Positions 1 through 10,964 of a stretch of 64,000 nt of DNA are shown one piece after another. This DNA comes from Glebionis coronaria (taxonomy: Eukaryota; Streptophyta; Magnoliopsida; Asterales; Asteraceae). The number at the start of each line of letters is the position of its first letter. Position 1 is the stretch's first letter. The position numbers and the translations under genes are program-made. The notes beneath the pieces are model-generated. The model was given only the letters and a program-made list of their open reading frames with translations. It made no database searches and was not told where the DNA came from. The stretch is from positions 527,521,079 to 527,585,078 of the forward strand of contig CM046875.1 of the NCBI GenBank assembly GCA_025667525.1. The letters run 5' to 3'.

Positions 1-121
1 TATCAGTGCTTGTCTTCAATGTATCAACGCTTGACTTTATCTTGTCAACGCTTGAGCTGTCAGCGTTTGTTTTGCTCCTGCCAACGCTTGTTTTACTCTT
101 GTCAGCGCTCAAGTAGATTGG
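1..121 (-). repeat. 21-bp tandem repeat, in-frame extension of the Copia gag
   Basis: Six degenerate copies of a 9-mer like CAACGCTTG start at 4, 25, 46, 61, 82 and 103, so the period is 21 bp with one unit shortened to 15. Read on the minus strand in the frame of the neighbouring gag, it gives a heptad of the type S-V-D-K-x-K-T repeated several times. It lies directly after an in-frame TAG at 122-124, so the gag-derived reading frame probably once ran on past the left edge of the window. The period and the frame are seen; the coding status is inferred. Confidence 0.6.
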
Positions 122-2277
122 CTATAATTTATTCCCAACATGTTTTATATTGTTTTCCAATATCTTGTTAGGAGTTTTTACTTGCTTGGGAGCAGAACCA
201 GACTTAGATTCTTCAGAAACAAAGTTGTTCATTAAAGGTGGATAAACAATGTTTTTGGTCACAACAGTCTTTTCTTGGGACAAAGTACTAGAGTTTGAGG
301 TATTTTTAACCTTTGGTTCTTCTAACTCTATACTTGTGTCATTACTAGAGGGCATGAAAATTCCGGATAGTGGTGGAGGAACTGCTTTCATTCCTTCAGC
401 ATATCTATCATTTTCAGGTGTATTATCTACCTCACTAGAACTATCAAAAATCCATTTTGATAAGTCCTTGTTAGTTAAAGTTATCCCAGGTTGGTCCTCA
501 ATATATCCTAGGCCTGATTTATCATAATACCCCATTTGTGAATTAATCAATTTTCCCAATCCTTTAGAGGATTTTTGCCAATGATTAATCACTTCCCTTT
601 CATTATAAAGACTAGCTTTTAAAGCTTCATTTTCTGTTGACACTTTTAGCAGTTGTCTTTCAAAAGATTTTATTTCCACATCTTTTTCCCTCATTTGAAG
701 AGTTAAAATTCTTATTTTCTCTTCATAGTTTTGTTGAGCCTTTTTATACAAAACTATATTGTCTTCTAATTTAACAACACCCTGTTTAAAAGCATTTAAT
801 TCTACAGTGCATGTGTTAACCTTTTGATACTGTTCCTCTAGTTCTACTTTTAAGCTATTAAATTTAAGAACACAGTCTTTAGAACAAGGATGTACCTCAG
901 TATCTTCATGTGAGAGAGCCATTAGATCAAGCTCTTCTTCTTCTTCTTCTTCATCTTTAGCCCAGTTCACCACTCCATCTACAGTTATCAATGCTTTGGT
1001 TCCTTTAGGACTCCTGTTGTTTCCTTTTGGAAAACTTTCAGTTATTCTTGGACTGGTTCTATAGTTATGCTTGGACTTCTGACTGCTACTCTCAACTTTG
1101 TCTCTAGAGCATTCTCTTGCAAAGTGTCCACTCCTTCCACAGTTATAGCATTCAACTTTGGACTTATCATATCCTAATGGCTCATTAGGATCAACAGTCA
1201 TATTTCTTCCAGTCTTCTTGAAAAACCTATTAGATCTTACTGACATCATAGCAGCTTGCCATTTAAGATCCATCTCTTCGACATCAGCATCATCCATTTG
1301 GAACAAGTCATTAAGAGTTAATCTTGGCCTGTTGTCTTGTCTAGCGAAGAATGAGAAGGCATCATTGTCACTAAACAATGGTGAAGACCTTCCATGTGGA
1401 TTTTGAGAGACTATGGGGCTGCTTTCAATACTTTGTGGGTAAGTATTGCTTGTAAGTCCTCCAGCGGTATTTGTGAAGTATGTACCGCTGTTTGATCCAC
1501 TAGTGGTATTATGAAAATAAGTACCGCTGTTTCCATCTGACATAAAAGCCAAGTTAGACTTTATAGTAGTCGCTGCTTTAATTACTTTAGTTCCTTTCAC
1601 ATCCATCTCGTATGCTCTAAGATTGTTGTTTAGATAATCAAAAGGAATTGTTTCCAGATCATCTCTTGTGATGAAGTGCATGGCCATTGCTTTCCACTCT
1701 GGTGGAACACTTCTTAAGAATTTTAGATTAGCTTCTTCATTAGGAATTACTTGTCCATAAGCTGCCGATTGAATAAGCAGCTTACTGAACCTTCCATAGC
1801 CACCATGTATTCCCTCTATACTAGTAATTGAGATGTTATCAAATTCTTGCTTAAGAACAATCTTCTTTATCTTCTTAGATTTGTCATTACCTCCAAATCT
1901 AAGTTTTATAGCATCCCATATAGCTTTAGCATCCTTATAATGATGAAAGCTTGGTAAGATGTCTTCTGAAAGAGCCATAGCAAAGCAGGTCTGGCTTTTC
2001 TCTCTCTGATCTCTGCTTGTACCTCATCAGCAGTCACAGCAGGTAAAGCATAGCATGTACCGTCTAACAACCAGTGTAGCTTCTTAGGTGTGTTCCCATT
2101 CTTGATAACTTGCGACACAGTGTGATTCAAGTAATGTTCCATCTGCATAGCCCATGTCTCATAATTGTCACCTTTGAGAACTGGGAGTTTAACAGCAGAT
2201 AGAGTATGAGAAGGTGTTGTTGTAGAGGTAGCTATAGCATTCACAGCTTGAACACCTTGTACTGGTGCAGGATGCAC
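122..2277 (-). pseudogene. Copia retrotransposon gag (UBN2/DUF4219 type), frameshifted
   Basis: This encodes the structural gag polyprotein of a Copia LTR retrotransposon, which forms the cytoplasmic particle around the element RNA. The N-terminal part (2277 down to about 1980) has the L-x-G-D-N-Y-x-x-W-A-x-x-M motif of Copia gag N-termini. It then changes frame by one base near 1980 and continues with a UBN2-like helical region (K-D-A-K-A-I-W-D-A-I near 1915). One CCHC zinc knuckle, CYNCGRSGHFAREC, lies at about 1105-1155. A long charged stretch with coiled-coil character follows at about 550-900. The reading frame meets TAG at 122-124, after which a heptad repeat continues in frame. No protease, integrase or reverse transcriptase is visible, because the element leaves the window on the left. 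It lies just downstream of a Met-tRNA primer site. The gag identity is secure; the frameshift is visible. Confidence 0.85.
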
Positions 2278-2419
2278 AACTTGTGGTTGTCCCTGTGGTA
2301 TAGATCAGGGTCTTGAACATCATCAAAGTGGGCATCATCACCTTCTGGTTGAGACATTGAGTTTTGGTGTGACTGGAGTGTTTGGGGTTGTGTTCTTCTT
2401 TTTTAGAGTTTCTCAACAA
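2278..2419 (-). other. Copia 5' leader between primer-binding site and gag
   Basis: This is the short untranslated leader of the Copia element, read on the minus strand from the primer site to the gag start. It has open frames, but none that resembles a known protein. Confidence 0.5.
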
Positions 2420-2431
2420 GCTCTGATACCA
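2420..2431 (-). promoter_or_regulatory. Primer-binding site, initiator Met tRNA
   Basis: On the minus strand this reads TGGTATCAGAGC, the standard plant Copia primer site complementary to the 3' end of initiator Met tRNA. It lies two bases inside an LTR end of the form ...GGGATCAACA. Confidence 0.9.
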
Positions 2432-2433
2432 CT

Positions 2434-3323
2434 TGTTGATCCCTTTGATTGGATATATATTCTGTTAAGAACTAGTATAGTAGTTTGTAATCAAACTAAA
2501 ACACTTTGATAACTCTTACTCAAACTAAATAAGTTATGCGGAATCTAACTTATAAAGCACAGAAGAACATAATTACTTTTAACTATTCGATTCTCTTATT
2601 AATCGACTTGAATGAGGTACATGAATGACATTGTACCTATGTTCCTTTTATGGAGTAAGGAACCCTAGAAACCTTAGAATATTCTATAAAGATAACTATA
2701 TCATAGACGATATATTATCAATATTCTAACTATTTAAGTATATCACATAAGATATACTCTAACTATAACTATGACATATCTTATACAAAGATATATTCGT
2801 CCTAATCAATATAGCAGTACTTACTTTATAAGTAGCAGTACTTACTATGTACCGCGTTAACACTAACGATACTTGCATAATACTAACAGTACTTAAATTA
2901 CACTGACGGTACTTGACATTGTTAAATCTGATTTGGAACCAGACTTACTAGGATCGTTAGAACTCTAGGTTGTTTAGACCTTTGAACTAGGGACATAGTA
3001 ATATTGTATACACAGCAGAATAATAATAAGAACACCAATATTACTATTCTAACAAGGTATTCATTATACCAAATACATCAAACCTATACTATTACACATG
3101 TGTAATATGTCGGGAATTAAGATTTGACGATAACAAAACTAAAAGTACTTGTAAGTACCGCTAGTCCAATCCAAGTACCGCTAGTGCAATCTATGTACCA
3201 TTAACCCTAGCCTACGCAAGTACCTTTAGTCTTATTGAAGATGTATAGATCTTCAGAAGATTCTAGAGAATGAAGATAAGTATGAAGAATATTGTGAAGA
3301 TATTCTTTATACTTAGAAGATAT
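2434..3323 (-). mobile_element. Copia 5' LTR-like block
   Basis: The block adjoins the primer-binding site and ends there in CA on the minus strand, as a 5' LTR should. It is AT-rich and non-coding. Short related motifs such as AGTACCGCTAGT recur near 2850-2900 and 3145-3210. The outer end is not clear: a 30-bp sequence containing the primer site occurs again at 3324-3353, where the LTR should meet its flank. No second LTR lies in the window for comparison. Confidence 0.5.
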
Positions 3324-3353
3324 GTTTCTCAACAAGCTCTGATACCACTTGTT
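3324..3353 (-). repeat. Second copy of the 30-bp primer-site sequence
   Basis: Positions 2408-2437 and 3324-3353 are identical over 30 bp and include the Met-tRNA primer site (TGGTATCAGAGC on the minus strand at 3347-3336). The offset is 916 bp. It could mark a second, truncated Copia start or a tandem LTR structure. Confidence 0.7.
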
Positions 3354-3665
3354 AATCTGAGTTTTGCATCCCCTATGCAATGCAATTGAGAGATGTGGGT
3401 CTCATAATTCATCAACACGCTAAGAAGGAAGCGTGACATGGGTATACGCTGGTTTGCGTGGTCGAAGAACCGGGTGTACACCCCTATCTTTCCCGGTGGG
3501 GCCTGGCATATATTATGTCGAGGGTTAGGAACTTCTGGGTGTAGATAGTTAGGTATATAGAACTCTCTGGTGAATTGGTCTAGTTCCTCTATGGTCAAGG
3601 TTGAAGTAATGGCGGATAATTGTTTCACCATGGTGCTATATGTATAGAACGGTGGTCGCGCAGAT
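3329..3665 (-). pseudogene. Gypsy-type plant transposon gag domain fragment
   Basis: The minus frame carries a motif run typical of the 'putative plant transposon / transposase gypsy type' domain of Ogre/Tat-like and related elements: F-T-R-E-F-Y-I-P near 3560, then P-x-G-K-I-G-V-Y-T-R-F-F-D-H-A-N near 3470, then S-R-F-L-L-S-V-L-M near 3415. The upstream part is cut off at 3666, where the LTR of chromovirus A begins. The last codons run into the Copia-related sequence at 3329-3353. This is therefore an older element fragment broken by A. No start codon of its own can be assigned: the first ATG lies inside the LTR of A. The domain call is from family knowledge and is fairly secure; function is lost. 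Confidence 0.75.
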
Positions 3666-6553
3666 TGTAACACCCCCAATTTCGGGTCATAGCAGCGGAA
3701 GAGTCATTGGGTGTTACTGTCATGGTTCAACCTCAATATCATAGAAAACGCCTCAAAATGAGTCGTTTTGATAAAACATACATCCATTCATTTGTTTAAA
3801 GATAAAACAGTTCACACACGGTCCCAAATAGTTTTAAAGTTCACACAACCAACCAAACGATATAAGTTTCCTAGAATGGACATAGTTTAGAAAAGCGGGC
3901 CAAAACATTTTAATTAAGCAAGCTGCATAAAACCGCCTCCATTGAGTGCCTTCTTCATGGACCTGAGATAAAACTTGCTATAAAGTCAACAAAAATGCTG
4001 AGTGAATCTATAGAGTTTAAATTAAATAAACGAACACAAGTATTCTGAATAAACCTTCCGTGGTTGACAATCATGTGGATCAGACATAATTATCGTTGTT
4101 ATTTCATAAGTCTCGTGACATTGAACGTTAACATATATTATTTCAGCCCAACACACCCAGCCAAGTGCGTATATTTCTCTTATACAATTGCATCCGATGT
4201 TTCATTACTGGTGCATCACAACACCACGCGATAGCTAGTCGCGACCGGACTGGGTGTCACCCCGATAGATCTATCCATAGTATTAATGTTCCTTTCGATT
4301 AACAATTCATGATTCATGGGTCTTTTCAGGCTAAACAAACTTCTATAACAACTTTCATCTAAGCATACAATCGGGTCCTTTGTGTTCAATTTTTAAAAGT
4401 AAGAGGGTTTACCACAACTTCTCGTTGTACCCTTCATTTATAATAAATGCTTTTCAAGTAAAATAGGGTTTCCACAACTTCTCGTTGTACCCTTTATTTT
4501 CAATAAAACAAGCATGTTATCCCCCTCGTGGGTTTTATAAAACAAGTAAACATGTTAAAAGCGAGGCTATAGACTCACCTTGGTACGATAGTAGTAATGT
4601 GACGATCGCTGACGATTTGTGATGCCCGTTAAACACGAAGACCGCAACCTACCAAATAAGGCGCGTTCGTTAATAAACGACTCAAGTATAAATAATACGA
4701 AACTCAATTTCATATAACCATGAAAATGCCGAAAAATTAAAAATATAAGTATACTTCTATACCATTTTATTCAACACTATTCTTTTAAACACTTGCACTC
4801 TCGACATTGACCCGTCATAAGACGCCAAGTCAACGCAAGTCAAACCATCATTTTACTTCCCTCGGACCAGTAACTAAGTCATTTATATAATGACTTAACA
4901 CTTGATTAAGTCACCATGTCCAATAGTGAATACTCAACTCACGCCACACAAGTATTGAACTACGTGTCCAAAATACCAATCAGCATGTACACTCCAAATG
5001 TACACACCAATCTAACCTATCTAGACTTGTCCGATTTCGACGAAACTTGGTGACAAACTCACACATAATATGAATAAGACTCAGTTTAAGTTTCATTCAA
5101 AAATATTACTTCTAAGACCTTCTGCCCGACACACCTTCGTGTTATCAAAACCGGACAGTTTTACGCCTTTGACTTGTAAAACCATTTTGACTTATCTAAA
5201 CAATTCCGTTTGCAAAACCGACACTCGGGTTTGAAAATAGACTCATGACCTGAGGTTTAAAAACTTACAGCAGTCCTTGAACATTTTTAAAACTCATTTT
5301 ATAGTCCCCAAGATTCGATCCAAATATCGACAACAATTTTCGGATTGTGCCGATACCCGTCTCCCGGTACACATATACTAAAACTAGCATAACTTTTCGC
5401 TCGTTTGGAGCTAGAAGCTCTACTTTAGCTCAAATCTAAGCTAACGAAATTCTCTATGACCCTATCCTATTAGTTTAACAAGTTTATTAAAGTAAGTAAT
5501 TCAAAAATGTCCTTAGAGTTACTGCCTAAAATTGACCATCTAAAAATCATACCAAATCAAATTTTCAACTCATTCTAACAATTCCTATGGTCCTAATATC
5601 ATCCTAATATCATACTAACACATCTAACTAACTCCCAACATCCTCAAATTTAATAAAATAAAAATCAAATATAAAGAAATCATACATGCAACATCATCCC
5701 ACTATGAATATAATAATATTAACAACATACATAGCCATAGAAATGGATCAAACATGATGTTCTTCATCAAAATATGAAAATAAAAATTTAGTGGATGCAT
5801 GTGGGAAATTTTTATACCAAATTGAAGCTCTTGAAATTTCTAGGATGTGACTTCTTTTAGATTTGCTTGATTCAAAGTGGATCAAAAATTTTTGAAGGGT
5901 ATTTGGTTTGAGGGTGGACGGCCAACAAAGGGAAAGAGAGAGAGATGAGTGATTTTTTTGTTAAAATAAATTTTTAAATAAAAATGGTTAGTGGAATTTC
6001 CTTAAATAGTCCAAAGGTAGGATAGATTTTGTTATTTAGGCATAGTTTTGGTACAAAATGCAAGTAAATAGTTTACAAGGTAGAAAATGTAAATTTTAAA
6101 TTTTGAAAATATTTACGGGGCTCGGGTTTCGTAAAAATACTTTTCGAAAGTTAAAACGCTTCATAAAAATAATAATAAAGCTTCGACACGACTTAAAACG
6201 CAATTAAATCGAAAACATCGAAAATATTAAATATCGAGACATTCGATAATAAAACGTAAATTTTTGGGCATCCGTCGGTATCGCGATCACTAATAGTTAT
6301 CGTCATTCGCTAAAATGTAAAACACGAGAAATAAAGATTAAATATAATAAAAATCATTTTTATGATTATTTGAGAATATAATATCGATACCTAACATATT
6401 CCTTGTCGGTTTTCATTTAATCGACATTTTTACGCTAGTTTCAAGTCATAACCTTCTCGGTTAATCGATAAATTTTAAATTCTCATTAAAGTAAACACGT
6501 AATACGTAATAGTCGAGATTTAAATAACGACCTGAAATTGACGGGTTGTCACA
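3666..6553 (-). mobile_element. Element A 3' LTR (full length, 2888 bp)
   Basis: On the plus strand it starts TGTAACACCCC and ends GGTTGTCACA, so on the minus strand it runs TGTGACAACC...TGTTACA, with TG/CA ends as in Tekay/Del elements. Positions 3666-5670 match 32392-34406 almost base for base. The edge at 6553 is set by the purine-rich tract just outside. No gene is seen inside. Confidence 0.9.
4404..4505. repeat. 61-bp repeat inside the A LTR
   Basis: Two units starting AGGGTTT at 4404 and 4465 share the core CACAACTTCTCGTTGTACCC. The core contains the palindrome ACAACTTCTCGTTGT. The same pair is in the other LTR, at 33129 and 33190. Confidence 0.8.
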
Positions 6554-6570
6554 TCATCCCCACCAAATTA
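6554..6570 (-). promoter_or_regulatory. Element A polypurine tract
   Basis: On the minus strand this reads GGTGGGGATGA immediately before the LTR start TGTGACAACC. That is the usual place and composition of the plus-strand primer. Confidence 0.75.
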
Positions 6571-6589
6571 GGATCTTCGCCCTCGAAGA

Positions 6590-7142
6590 TCAACTCGCGT
6601 TCTTGCCCGATCGCTTGTTGAAATCAAAGAGATGAGGGTAATTCTTCCACATTTGGTCTTCTCGTTCCCAAGTATACTCCGGTCCTCTCCGAGAGTTCCA
6701 TCAAACTTTGACAATAGGTATTCGGCTTTGCTTCAGTTGCTTGACCTCGCGATCCATGATCTCGATTGGTTCTTCGATAAAGTGCAACTTTTTATCAACC
6801 TTAACCTCGTCTAACGGTATAATGAGTTCTTCATCGGATAAACACTTCTTCAGATTCGACACATGAAAAGTGTTATGAATCCCATACAGTTCTTGTGGTA
6901 GTTCAAGTTGGTATGCCACGGGTCCTACTCTAGATGTAACCTTGAATGGTCCGATATAACGAGGACTCAACTTCCCACGTTATCCAAATCGTACAACACC
7001 TTTCCATGGTGATACCTTTAGCATAACCTTATCTCCCACACTAAACTCCAATGGTTTTCTTCTCACATCCGCATAACTCTTCTGTCAGCTTCGCGCAGAC
7101 AACAACCTATTCTTGATTTGCACAATCATATCCGTCGTCTCT
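6590..7142 (-). pseudogene. Element A integrase C-terminus and chromodomain-like tail
   Basis: This is the distal piece of the A polyprotein, cut from the rest by element B at 7143. It shows the basic integrase C-terminal region (R-K-P-L-E-F-S-V-G-D-K-V near 7040), then Y-I-G-P-F-K-V at about 6940-6965. The V-A-Y-x-L-x-L-P-Q-E-L and [12 protein letters not shown] region follows near 6850-6920. The end (I-P-I-V-K-V, then the W-E-R-E-D-Q type near 6660) matches the degenerate chromodomain found in Tekay-like elements, which directs integration to chromatin. In-frame stops lie near 7085 and 6980, and a frame change lies near 6700. The frame ends with TGA at 6590-6592, about 20 bases before the polypurine tract. 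It is non-functional as it stands. Confidence 0.85.
7138..7142. repeat. Target-site duplication of B, left copy (TCTCT)
   Basis: TCTCT directly precedes the left LTR of B and recurs at 27869-27873 directly after the right LTR. Both lie in the A integrase coding region. Confidence 0.85.
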
Positions 7143-8865
7143 TAATACCCGGTTTTATCCAGGTATCAAAATTCGTAGTCCCAAATCTTTTCGAATTCAT
7201 TTCCAGTCTAAAGTGCGACTCAATTTCCTTTTGGTGAACAAGAGAATGGTTTGGTTTAGTTATCTAATTTTTAAACTAAATGCAAGTAATTAAAGTTGTC
7301 GTTGAGTAAAATGGAAATCTTAGAATTAAACTACAAATAAAAGTTTGCAACCTAGGAAACTAAAATGTAAATGATTTAAAACTAGAAAAGATGTTTAAAA
7401 TATACTAAGACAAAAGGTGGGAAAGAGTAAATTTGAAACTTAGGAAAATAGAACAAAGACTAAAATAAATGCGCACTGCGATCGCACACAGATCGCAACC
7501 ATTCCATCGCAACTCCATCGTAACCTTCCATCGTAACTTACCATCGTAATCTGATTGCAATGGAGATCGTACCCACCAATCGCACTCAATGCGATTACAA
7601 CAAAAGAGACTCGATCGTACTCACTAGTACGATGGGAGAGGCGATCGTACTACCAGATCACAACCACGATCGCAATGAGTGATCGTGGTCTTTGATCGTG
7701 GTTCCGGATCGTAACAAACCGATCGCAATCAATGCGATCAAAGCAGGGAGGAGAAACCCGATCGCACCCCAGATCGCAATAGGTGATCGTGGGCGTGGAT
7801 CGTACCAGGGAAGGAACCAGATCGCAGCTATGCAATCGTAATCAAATCGGGACCAAGTAAAACCCTCCTAAGATGGAAAAGGCGTCCAAAAGGAAATAAG
7901 CTCAAGCCAATAAGCAGTAACCAATAAGCATTTTCAAACTTATAAAAGAGTAAATAAGCACGAATTCTAAAACTTTTGAAATCTAAAACATTCGAACTTC
8001 CATAAAACGGATTTAAGAACAATAAATCTTTTAGAAAAACTTAAAAAGTAAATAAGCCAAATAATCGAATAAGCCAATAAGCATGAAGAGCTTATAGCTT
8101 ATACGTTCAAAAGCTTATGCAGAATAAGAAAGCTTAACCTTTTAATCACGAAACACCAAAATCAATACGAATCGAGAACCATTTGGATCAACCATGAAAT
8201 TTCGGATTAAGAACAAAGTGAATAAAGAAAGGTAGAAAGAGATTAAAGAACAAAAAGCTTAATTTGAATTAGATTGATGAAATCCAAATACAAGAGTGAT
8301 TCAAACCTAAAAAAAATGAAACTTAGTGAGAGAAAGTTGGAAACTTTCTCTCACTAAAACTAGAAAGAAAGAAAAATATGAAAAAACTAAAACTAGCTAA
8401 CCACCCTCCTAATGTGATTAGGAGGGTATTTATAGGGAAGTGACAAGTGCATGTGTGGTGCTTCCTTCTTTCTTTTTATTCTCGACTCGATTTAATTCAT
8501 TTGTCTTTCTCGATGTCGTCTCGGGATTAATTAAACTCGTCTTAACATTTCTTCATTTATTTAGACTCGAGTTCTTTGACTTCATTTAACTTCCGTCTTT
8601 AGACTTGTTCTTCGATAAATCTTCAGAATAGGTCTTGGACATCCGTCTTTTAAGCACTCCTGATCTTTTGACTTTGTCTTTTCTCGTTTTCTTCGATAAA
8701 AGCCCGTGAAAGCCCGTGTTTTCTTCCTTTTTCATCTTTTGGTCATAAAACACAATAAAAACACAAACCACGCATAATTCCGACTTGTACGACATAAAAT
8801 ACACGTTTTGGTCTTGTTATTATTGGAAATAAGTGGTAAAAGGATAAGTGTTTTCACATTTATTA
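7143..8865 (-). mobile_element. Element B 3' LTR (1723 bp)
   Basis: It matches 26155-27868 with only scattered differences. On the plus strand it begins TAATACCCGG and ends ATTTATTA, so the LTR ends are TA...TA rather than TG...CA. The boundary is fixed by the target duplication. It includes a cluster of ATCG motifs (7474-7850) and many copies of AATAAGC (7885-8090). Confidence 0.9.
7474..7850. repeat. Dense GATCGCA/GATCGTA motif cluster in the B LTR
   Basis: I count about 22 copies of ATCG in under 400 bp, mostly as ATCGCA, ATCGTA or ATCGTG, some as the palindrome CGATCG, on both strands. The same cluster is in the other LTR at about 26489-26865. It is unlike the AT-rich remainder of the LTR. 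Confidence 0.8.
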
Positions 8866-10913
8866 AATCCCCTACACTTGACCATTGCAATGCCCTCATG
8901 CAATGCATTACTTCTAAAGCACGGTTTACATCTTCCATCATAAATAATCCACCTTGGCCTTTATTAAATACTAAACATCAAAGAAAAATAAAATTATAGA
9001 AACAAGTAAAGAAATCAAATACTTACATTGGGTTTTGGCTGCCATGAACGTTTATCATCCTCAAGTTTCATATTCCCCATATAAAGCTTAAAAACGAGAT
9101 CATTGTTATTATAAGTTAGCAGACTAACACGAATTCATGTGGGCCAATTATTCACTTAGACTCCCTTATTCCTAGGTGTATCTCTTATATTTTATTTTTG
9201 TCTTAAATGATCACGAGGATGCATTGTTTGACTTATTTCTATAGTTATTTAGGCCGAAAATAAAGTGGGACGATTTAATCAATAGTTAGCTAAAGGACAA
9301 AATCTTTTAAAACTGCTTCTCGGGACCTCTTAAAGTTCATATCTTGGCATAACTTGCTTCACGATTTGAGACCTTTCTCGGACCGATATTTGGCAGCGAC
9401 TTTATACTTCAAATCTCGAGATACGTTCATGAAATAATGGTCTTCTCTTCATAATAGGAATTTCTTCACTTGAACTTTTTGAGAGATTCTTCATACTTGG
9501 ACCACGACTTCTTCATTTTTCTCCAATATTTGTTTTGGACTTTGATATACAACGATCCGCCTCCTTTTAGGACTTGGATCTATTTATCCTCATACCTTGT
9601 TAGGGCCTTTTTGGATAGACTTCTCCAGGATCTTTTGGGGAGTTTTTGCTTTTCGTCGTGTGTCTCGATCCTTCATATTGTTTTTCGATAAATGATTCTT
9701 CACATCACTTTTGGATCTTTAGCAACAAAATGTAGCCCTCATGCCTTGTTAGGGCCTTTTCGGACTCGCCAATCTTCGCATCCCGCTTCAATAAGTTATG
9801 CCTTGGCTATGAACTCTAATTAATACCGAGCAACTTTTAAACGATCTTGGGCTAGAAGCTAAGTAACCTTTTAAATCGTACAACCTTATTTATTGCAGAT
9901 AAATTTATTAACAAGCGAAGGGAGAATAGGCTTATAATTAACTCACATAAATTCACGAAAGAATACCAAACTTATAATTGACTCTATCATCTATCGTTCT
10001 CCACAGTTTAAAATCTCAAGGAATGAGACTCGTGGATGCTTAGCCTATTAAATCAAAGTTTTGGGTTTTCGAGTCGTCTATAGGATCTTGCAAATTCTTA
10101 GACTTTTTCAAGTTTAGAATTCGCATTTTAAAGTTCCCTTGATAAACAACTCTCTAGGATCAATTATAGGAACTTGCGAAAAGTTCTTGTTCTTAACCTG
10201 TGAGAGTTAAGACTTTCGCGTTTTATAGCTCCCTAAATAAAAGCCTAGCAAAACTTGACTTAAACACGTTAAGGATACTAGATAGAGTAAACTTAGATAA
10301 GTAAACTCGGGTTGAGTCAAAATGTTCACGACTAAGAAAAATTTAAAACCACTTTATTAAAATTTATTCTAGCAAGGAAAGAAAATAACCATAACAAAGG
10401 AAAATACAACTATACAACTAGGCCAAAATAGATTAAAAATTTTGAAAAATGTCGAAAAATCAAATTTTCCGGTTAAAATGAGGGCAAATTCATGGAAAAG
10501 GCCACTTACTTCGATAGAAGTCCCCCCTAAACTTGATATAAACATTGTCCTCAATGTTTAAGCATGTGGGAGTAAACTCTCCTACACTTATGACATTGTA
10601 CACTTTGTTTAAATCTTGCTAAGGAAAGGACAACTAAAGTGAATTCAATGTGAACATATAAAATATGAAATATTGAATCACAAGAGTTTAGGATAGAACC
10701 GGGAAGATGGGAACACGGGAGCACGGTTCGTCAAATGTCATCAAGAGTGGATCTTTGAAGCTTTAATCCCTGCACAGCACAAGAAACAAGACAACAAACG
10801 CATACGGGGCTCCCCCTACACTTATTATGAAAGTAGTAAAGGATAGATCACGGGTTGCCTCCCGAGAAGCGCTTGTTTTTGTTCACCGAGTCACGAGCCT
10901 GACTCGACCCAAT
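8866..10913 (-). other. Element B 3' non-coding region
   Basis: This stretch lies between the end of B pol and the B 3' LTR. It starts next to the LTR with a polypurine tract (AGGGGATT on the minus strand). Further TGTAGGGG-like tracts lie near 10525, 10577 and 10808. Two copies of the motif CCTTGTTAGGGCCTTTT lie near 9595 and 9742. Several blocks match the equivalent part of C, for example 10000-10045 against 14780-14825. No env-like or other gene is seen. Confidence 0.7.
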
Positions 10914-10964
10914 TTAGTTCATGGGGAACGTGGTGAGGGATGGAATCATCTCATGGGAGATGTC
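10914..10964 (-). pseudogene. Element B pol, last codons left of C
   Basis: Reading on the minus strand from the C insertion, this continues the B pol frame for about 16 codons to a TAA at 10914-10916. The end (...L-T-T-F-P-M-N) is of the type found at Athila pol C-termini in related plants. The rest of pol lies right of C, from 20307. C is inserted between them with duplication ATGTC. Confidence 0.7.
10960..10964. repeat. Target-site duplication of C, left copy (ATGTC)
   Basis: ATGTC directly precedes the left LTR of C and recurs at 20307-20311 directly after the right LTR. Confidence 0.85.

Noticed and set aside
7650..7835. ORF over the ATCG cluster, also at 26662-26847
   Set aside because: It follows from the repeated motif and has no start context or family.
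8866..10913. Env-like gene of Athila between pol and the 3' LTR of B
   Set aside because: Only short open frames, without a signal peptide or conserved pattern.
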